From: Flavobacteriaceae bacterium | GTDB lineage: Bacteria; Bacteroidota; Bacteroidia; Flavobacteriales; Flavobacteriaceae | DNA length: 11,932 nt | Direction of reading: 5' to 3' | NCBI GenBank assembly: GCA_029245825.1 | Contig: JAQWON010000077.1 | Location: 1-11,932 of the forward strand | Shown: positions 8,901 to 11,932 of the stretch, piece by piece | Numbering within the stretch: position 1 is the stretch's first letter | How the letters are laid out: each line of letters starts with the position of its first letter | Notes under the pieces: generated by a model | The model's input: only the letters and a program-made list of their open reading frames with translations | The model's database searches: none | Told to the model about the DNA's origin: nothing | Position numbers and translations under genes: made by a program

Positions 8901-9036
8901 CTAAAGCTTGTTTGTTTGTATTAAAAATATCTTCAGGAAGTTTTTGAATAAATTCTTTATTCTTAAACTCACTTAAGATTTTACTCCCTTTTTTAAGCTC
9001 TTCTGAACTCTTCCAATATTTTTTATTTTTTTTCAT
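5935..9036 (-). CDS. actB: Alternative complex III subunit ActB (Tat-variant molybdopterin-like / iron-sulfur protein)
   Basis: ActB is the large periplasmic ACIII subunit that carries electrons from ActC to the haems of ActA. Its 1033 residues have three parts. Residues 1-75 have the lysine-rich YWKSSEEL start and a variant twin-arginine signal, NRRDF (51-55), then a hydrophobic stretch ending in IAAC (68-71), a lipobox that would make Cys71 a lipid anchor. Residues of about 80-750 resemble a molybdopterin oxidoreductase; in this family that domain binds no molybdenum. Residues of about 765-1000 form an iron-sulfur domain with 15 cysteines in four groups: 776/779/782/786, 860/863/868/872, 892/898/902 and 948/951/978/982. 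In the third group Thr895 stands where a fourth Cys would be, predicting one [3Fe-4S] beside three [4Fe-4S] clusters, as known for ACIII. The ATG at 9036-9034 is 24 bases after the actA stop. The frame is intact. Confidence 0.97.
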   Translation of the reverse strand: MKKNKKYWKSSEELKKGSKILSEFKNKEFIQKLPEDIFNTNKQALEDSSTNRRDFLKYVGFSTAAASIAACEGPVINSVPYVVQPDEIIPGNANYYASSIADGYDYRNILVKTREGRPIKIKQNKDAISLGECNARVLASVLSLYDSKRLKGPKVNGLDIDWDDFDQKIVSKLKNLYEQDKRVVLLTHTIPSPTTQKIINKFISKFPNIKHVVYDSISSSETLDAFESLFGIRAFVDYDFSKAETIVSIDADFLGDWQGGGYEGGYSKGRIPKSSKGKSSMSYHIQFESNMSLTGANADKRIPCRQEIMKKIVLEIHSKIFDRDFNNYKELSEFDEKNNSIISDVIKRLRKSGKKSLVVSGIQNVEIQKMILEINQKLSSDSFDIENPRIIHQGKNSDVKDLVDGILDGSIKGILTFGIDPGYTLPMGIDFVKALQEVDLSVVFSMKENETSAGAEYIAAVPHYLESWGDYEFKLGHYSLAQPTIQPLFNTRQFQDILLKWSGDNSLYYSEIKKNWNENILKGKSWNKSLHDGVYISNKKFNPKRNKKDFKYNLFSSLNSSNDDSIDLILYTKIGMGDGNQANNPWLQEFPDPISRTTWDNYLTVSVKDAKKFGFKNYNVANGGLNGSYAKIEAAGKEIIAPVLIQPGQAEGTMGLAFGYGKIQGVKEEMQIGVNAFKLYANFQKIQSAKVSLHENKFHEFACIQLHNTLMGRGDIIKETTLDIFNSEDKSHWNPVPVVSKNHIEIPVNSDEVDMWDSFDRSIGHHFNMSIDLNACTGCGACIIACHSENNVPVVGKREVRKSRDLHWLRIDRYYSSEQSFESDNEAVDAISGLGETLTVMDEMENANENPEVSFQPIMCQHCNHAPCETVCPVAATSHGRQGQNHMAYNRCVGTRYCANNCPYKVRRFNWFRYNKNDEFDYNMNDDLGRMVLNPDVVVRSRGVMEKCSMCIQMTQKTILDAKLEGRKIIDGEFQTACSQACGSNAIVFGDINDSDSKIKKLKEDDRSYHLLESVGTKPNVVYQTKITNKDIS

Positions 9037-9060
9037 AAAAAATTATACATTTTATTCAAA

Positions 9061-10347
9061 TCAATAATGACACTTGCCGCATTCTAATCCTCCCATTTGA
9101 GCTACAGTTAGTTTTTCAACTCCATATTTCTTAGACAACTCCTCATGTATTTTTTTGTAGTACTCATTCCCTTTTAAATCAATATTAGATTCCCTATGAC
9201 AATTAATGCACCATCCCATTGTAAGTGGTGAATACTGATACATAATTTCCATCTCCTCAACAGGCCCATGACATTTTTGGCATTCTATATTTGCGACTTC
9301 AACATGTTGCGCATGATTAAAATAGACATGATCAGGTAGATTATGAATTCTTACCCATTTTACAGGTTGAGTTTTTCCAGTATAAACTTGATTATCCTCA
9401 TCCCATCCAACAGCAGCATATAATTTTTTTATTTCATTGGTGTAGAAATCTCTGTCATATCCATTCTCTAAATCTTCTTCCCCATTATATTCTGCAATAT
9501 TTTTATGACAATTCATACACACGTTTAAAGAGGGTATTCCTGAGTGTTTTGAAACTCTGGCAGATGAATGACAATATTTACATTCAATCTTATTGGCCCC
9601 TGAATGAATTTTATGAGAATAATGAATGGGTTGAACAGGCATATAACCCTCATCAATTCCTACTTGCATCATCCATGCATAAACATAATATCCACTAGAT
9701 AACATTAATAAAATTACTGAAGAAATAACTAAAAATTGATTTTTAGCAAATGCGCTTAATATGGATAAGGCGATATTATCTTTTGGTTTTTTTTCAGATA
9801 CAATTTTAACCCCACTAGCAGATGCTATTCTAATCAATGTTCTTTTGACAAGAATTAACATTGCTGTAAGAATTAAAAAAACTAAAACTAGGGCAATAAG
9901 TATAAGATCATTGTAGTTTCCTGTATTTTCTCCACCTGAACTTACCGGTAAGGATTGGGCGACAACAGGTACAGGAGGGATATAGTCAGCATATGCAAGT
10001 ATATTATCTATATCAACATTGGAGAGTTGAGGAAAAGCGTTCATTGCTGTTCTATTATACTCTTCCCAAATAGCAACTGCTTGCGGGTCTCCAGATTTAA
10101 TCATGGAAGCACTATTTTTGATCCATGAATAAAGCCACTCGCGATCATATTTTTCTGAAACACCTCTCATTGCAGGTCCAATAGCTTTCTTTTTTACCTT
10201 GTGACATGCTGCACAATGAGTATTAAAAAGTTTTTTTCCAGTAAGAATTTGTTCCTCTTGGCTAAATAAAAAATTGAAGCTAAGGCTAGTTATGAAAAAG
10301 AGGGGAATTAAAACCCCTTTTAAATATTTTATTTTTATCCTATTCAA
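9061..10347 (-). CDS. actA: Alternative complex III subunit ActA, fused to an N-terminal monohaem cytochrome c domain
   Basis: ActA is the multihaem subunit of ACIII, passing electrons from ActB towards cytochrome c or the oxidase. This 428-residue protein has six CxxCH sites. A signal peptide ending near residue 30 (FLFSQ) is followed by a small monohaem domain with CAACH (45-49), GPAMRGV and probable axial Met102. Two transmembrane segments follow (about 148-167 and 205-225). The C-terminal pentahaem domain has CKYCH (256-260), CMNCH (277-281), CQKCH (356-360), CINCH (380-384) and CGKCH (423-427, one residue from the end). The start is a TTG (10347-10345) with an in-frame TAA four codons upstream; it gives a Lys/Arg-rich N-region before the hydrophobic core, so it fits well. 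The gene ends in TGA. It is the first gene of the operon. Without the N-terminal domain the rest matches standard pentahaem ActA; similar fusions occur in Bacteroidota. Confidence 0.95.
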   Translation of the reverse strand: MNRIKIKYLKGVLIPLFFITSLSFNFLFSQEEQILTGKKLFNTHCAACHKVKKKAIGPAMRGVSEKYDREWLYSWIKNSASMIKSGDPQAVAIWEEYNRTAMNAFPQLSNVDIDNILAYADYIPPVPVVAQSLPVSSGGENTGNYNDLILIALVLVFLILTAMLILVKRTLIRIASASGVKIVSEKKPKDNIALSILSAFAKNQFLVISSVILLMLSSGYYVYAWMMQVGIDEGYMPVQPIHYSHKIHSGANKIECKYCHSSARVSKHSGIPSLNVCMNCHKNIAEYNGEEDLENGYDRDFYTNEIKKLYAAVGWDEDNQVYTGKTQPVKWVRIHNLPDHVYFNHAQHVEVANIECQKCHGPVEEMEIMYQYSPLTMGWCINCHRESNIDLKGNEYYKKIHEELSKKYGVEKLTVAQMGGLECGKCHY

Positions 10348-10393
10348 GATAGTTAGTTATAAAACTCTTATGATAACCTTTAAAATTTCGCTA

Positions 10394-10401
10394 CAAAAAT
10401 A
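10394..10401 (-). promoter_or_regulatory. Candidate -7 box for the act-cox operon
   Basis: On the minus strand these bases read TATTTTTG, matching the Bacteroidota -7 consensus TAnnTTTG. The box lies 46 bases before the actA TTG, which predicts a leader of roughly 40 bases. At the -33 position I see only a degenerate CTTTA (minus strand, near 10421-10425), so the match rests on one box in AT-rich DNA. It is the best candidate I find in front of the operon. Confidence 0.4.
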
Positions 10402-10453
10402 ATTCATACTGACGTTAAGATAAAGACTAAATATAATAATTTTGTAATTTATA

Positions 10454-10483
10454 TTGGTTCTAAATAATGTAAAAATATATTTG
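10454..10483 (+). promoter_or_regulatory. Candidate promoter for the SPOR-domain gene
   Basis: TATATTTG at 10476-10483 fits the Bacteroidota -7 consensus TAnnTTTG. A TTGG at 10454-10457 lies about 18 bases upstream, a plausible -33 element. The -7 box is 74 bases before the TTG start. Such boxes arise by chance in AT-rich DNA, so this remains a candidate. Confidence 0.35.
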
Positions 10484-10557
10484 CTTAATATTGTTAAAAA
10501 ATGTTCGCTTTATTTAATGATTTCGACTTAAAATATAATTCTAATTAATAGAGTAAA

Positions 10558-10932
10558 TTGACAAATCTTTTATCATATTTAATAATTATATTCACTGCTT
10601 TTTATAAGGTTCAGTCTCAAGAAATATTTTTCCCCTTGGAAGAAGATTCTATTGTGAAAAAATTAATTCTTCAAAAAAAAGAGATAGATTCTGAAGAATA
10701 TGGATCAAATTATTACACAATTCAACTTTACTATGGAAACTACTTAGTCGCTAAAGAAATATTAGATGAATTTAGAACAAATTACCCTGAATGGAAAGCA
10801 AGTATAATTTTTGAAACACCAAATTATAAAGTCCAAGTAGGTGATTTCAAAAATTATTACGTGTCGATAAGTAAACTAAATGAAATTAAGAAAAAATATC
10901 CCTCAGCATTTTTGCTGAAACTAAAACTTTAA
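10558..10932 (+). CDS. Small exported SPOR-domain protein
   Basis: This 124-residue protein has a signal peptide (hydrophobic core LLSYLIIIFTAF, cleavage probably after VQS or VQSQ, about residues 19-21) and a single SPOR-type domain near residues 51-122: YYTIQLYYGNYLVAKEIL, then ASIIFETPNYKVQVGDF, then KLNEIKKKYPSAFLLK. SPOR domains bind glycan strands of peptidoglycan stripped of stem peptides, usually at the division site, so a periplasmic cell-wall role is likely; no catalytic domain is present. The TTG at 10558-10560 is the first usable start after an in-frame TAG at 10549-10551, and it gives a complete signal peptide. The gene is divergent from actA and converges on infB, its stop overlapping the infB stop. 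As I recall, a short SPOR gene beside infB is a recurring arrangement in Flavobacteriia. Nothing links it to respiration. Confidence 0.85.
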   Translation: MTNLLSYLIIIFTAFYKVQSQEIFFPLEEDSIVKKLILQKKEIDSEEYGSNYYTIQLYYGNYLVAKEILDEFRTNYPEWKASIIFETPNYKVQVGDFKNYYVSISKLNEIKKKYPSAFLLKLKL

Positions 10933-10938
10933 AGTTTT
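10923..10938. repeat. 16-base perfect palindrome over two convergent stop codons
   Basis: AAAACTTTAAAGTTTT is a perfect inverted repeat with no loop. It is centred on TTTAAA, whose two strands supply the TAA stops of the SPOR gene (10930-10932) and infB (10931-10929). It is followed by a T run on the plus strand. It could help end transcription in both directions, but it has little G+C and no spacer, so it is a weak terminator candidate. Confidence 0.5.
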
Positions 10939-11932
10939 TTCTTTACGGCAACTTCGCGGAAGAACTCTAAAGTATCACTTACAGCTATTTTATTATAATC
11001 TTTAAGTTGTAGTCCACAATCATATCCTTTATTAACTTCTTTTACATCATCTTTAAAACGCTTTAAAGAAATTAAAGTTCCTGTATGCTGGACAACACCC
11101 TCTCTAATTAATCTAACGCTACACTCTCTATAGATTTTACCTGTTAATACCATGCAGCCAGCAACGGTCCCTAATTTAGAAATCTTGTATATTTCTCTAA
11201 CTTCAGCAGTTCCAGTAACTTCTTCTTTAATTTCAGGAGATAGCATACCTTCCATAGCATCTTTTAGATCATTTATGGCGTCATATATTATCGAATAAGA
11301 TCTTACGTCAATTTGTTCTTTTTCAGAAAGAAGTCTTGCATTCCCAACAGGCCTAACATTGAAACCAATTACTATAGCATCAGAAGCAGAAGCTAACAAA
11401 ATATCAGATTCAGTTATTGCACCAACCCCTTTATGAACAATATTTATTTGTATTTCCTCAGTAGATAATTTTTGAAATGAATCCGTTAAGGCTTCCACTG
11501 ATCCATCAACATCTCCCTTCAAAATTAGATTAAGTTCTTTAAATTCACCCAAAGCTATTCTTCTTCCAATTTCATCTAATGTGATGTGTTTTTGAGTTCT
11601 AACATTTTGTTCCCTTACAAGTTGAGTTCTTTTCGCAGCTATTTGTTTTGCCTCTTTTTCATCTTCTAAAACATGGAAATTATCTCCAGCTTGTGGAGCT
11701 CCATCAAGACCTAGAATAGAAACTGGAGTTGAAGGAAGTGCTTCTTCTAAAGCTTTACCTCTCTCATCAAAAACTGCTTTAATCTTTCCACTATGTTTAC
11801 CCGCTAAGAAATAATCACCTATTTTTAGAGTGCCTGTTTGAACTAAAATAGTTGTAACATACCCTCTCCCTTTATCTAAATATGCTTCAACTACAGTTCC
11901 AGTTGACTTACGATTTGGATTAGCTTTTAATT
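10929..11932 (-). CDS. infB: Translation initiation factor IF-2, C-terminal part (5' end cut off by the window)
   Basis: IF-2 is the GTPase that brings initiator fMet-tRNA to the small ribosomal subunit and promotes subunit joining. The frame is open from the window edge (first complete codon 11930-11928) to the TAA at 10931-10929, giving 333 residues. The segment begins just after the GTP-binding domain, with NPNRKSTGTVVEAYLDKGRGYV (domain II beta-barrel), continues through LGLDGAPQAGD, then domain III (LNLILKGDVDGSVEAL, IVHKGVGAITESDILLA), and ends in the fMet-tRNA-binding C2 domain (VLTGKIYRECSVRLIR, GYDCGLQLKDYNKI, EVAVKKKL). The G1-G5 motifs and the N-terminal extension are outside the window. 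An internal TTG at 11552 could be mistaken for a start but lies mid-protein. The gene converges on the SPOR gene and is not part of the respiratory operon. Confidence 0.97.
   Translation of the reverse strand, partial: LKANPNRKSTGTVVEAYLDKGRGYVTTILVQTGTLKIGDYFLAGKHSGKIKAVFDERGKALEEALPSTPVSILGLDGAPQAGDNFHVLEDEKEAKQIAAKRTQLVREQNVRTQKHITLDEIGRRIALGEFKELNLILKGDVDGSVEALTDSFQKLSTEEIQINIVHKGVGAITESDILLASASDAIVIGFNVRPVGNARLLSEKEQIDVRSYSIIYDAINDLKDAMEGMLSPEIKEEVTGTAEVREIYKISKLGTVAGCMVLTGKIYRECSVRLIREGVVQHTGTLISLKRFKDDVKEVNKGYDCGLQLKDYNKIAVSDTLEFFREVAVKKKL

Larger units (their letters stand above)
10348..10557. other. Divergent intergenic region between actA and the SPOR gene
   Basis: These 210 very AT-rich bases separate two divergent genes, both starting with TTG. 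Apart from the two candidate promoters listed separately, I see no RNA gene, no convincing GC stem-loop and no ORF of note. Regulators of the oxidase operon would be expected to bind here, but I recognise no operator. Confidence 0.6.

Noticed and set aside
5935..9036. ActB as an active molybdenum oxidoreductase such as a formate or polysulfide enzyme
   Set aside because: The surrounding actA-F genes, the Tat-variant N-terminus and the fused four-cluster domain identify the ACIII subunit, a family in which this domain binds no molybdopterin.
10929..11552. A separate 207-residue gene starting at TTG 11552
   Set aside because: The frame continues upstream to the window edge with conserved IF-2 sequence; the TTG is an internal Leu codon in RRIALGEF.
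1010..11932. TAA reassigned to an amino acid throughout the genome
   Set aside because: TAA is the normal stop of actB, actC, actD, actE, actF, the SPOR gene and infB, and none of these contains another internal TAA.
1..11932. Mobile elements, CRISPR arrays, tRNA or rRNA genes, or an unknown defence-type system
   Set aside because: I saw no transposase or integrase frame, no spaced direct repeats and no tRNA- or rRNA-like sequence; nearly all bases are accounted for by recognised genes. This was by eye, not by a search tool.

Overview
The window is AT-rich DNA (roughly one third G+C by eye) from a member of the Bacteroidota, most likely a low-GC Flavobacteriales bacterium. The evidence is a Bacteroidota-type alternative complex III (ACIII) operon, a 'Tat-variant' molybdopterin-like subunit, a COX II with extra N-terminal membrane helices, A-rich translation starts without clear Shine-Dalgarno sequences, and TAnnTTTG-like promoter boxes. 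Genus and habitat cannot be read from the sequence.

Layout. Positions 1-10347 (minus strand) hold one tightly packed respiratory operon, transcribed right to left: actA (9061-10347), actB (5935-9036), actC (4537-5922), actD (4032-4547), actE (3461-4012), actF (2114-3451), coxB (1010-2098, interrupted) and coxA (1-997, running off the left edge). Gaps are 9-24 bases and actC/actD overlap by 11, so a single transcript is likely. Positions 10348-10557 are a divergent intergenic region with a candidate promoter on each strand. A small exported SPOR-domain gene lies on the plus strand (10558-10932). It converges on, and overlaps the stop codon of, the 3' part of infB (10929-11932, minus strand, running off the right edge).

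How the genes work together. ActA-F form a quinol:cytochrome c oxidoreductase unrelated to cytochrome bc1. ActC and ActF are NrfD-type membrane subunits, of which ActC is the expected quinol oxidation site. ActB carries three [4Fe-4S] and one [3Fe-4S] cluster. ActA has six CxxCH haem c sites and ActE has one. Electrons pass to the CuA centre of COX II and then to the A1-type haem-copper oxidase CoxA, so the operon encodes the path from quinol to O2.

The standout observation is an in-frame TAA at codon 288 of coxB. It separates the first CuA ligand (His248) from the other ligands (Cys323, Cys327, His331, Met334), which remain intact in the same frame immediately downstream. This is a sequencing or consensus error, a recent nonsense mutation, stop-codon readthrough, or a genuinely split COX II; the sequence alone does not decide. 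Apart from that, the region is a well-preserved core energy-metabolism locus. I found no mobile element, CRISPR array, tRNA or rRNA, and no wholly unknown system.
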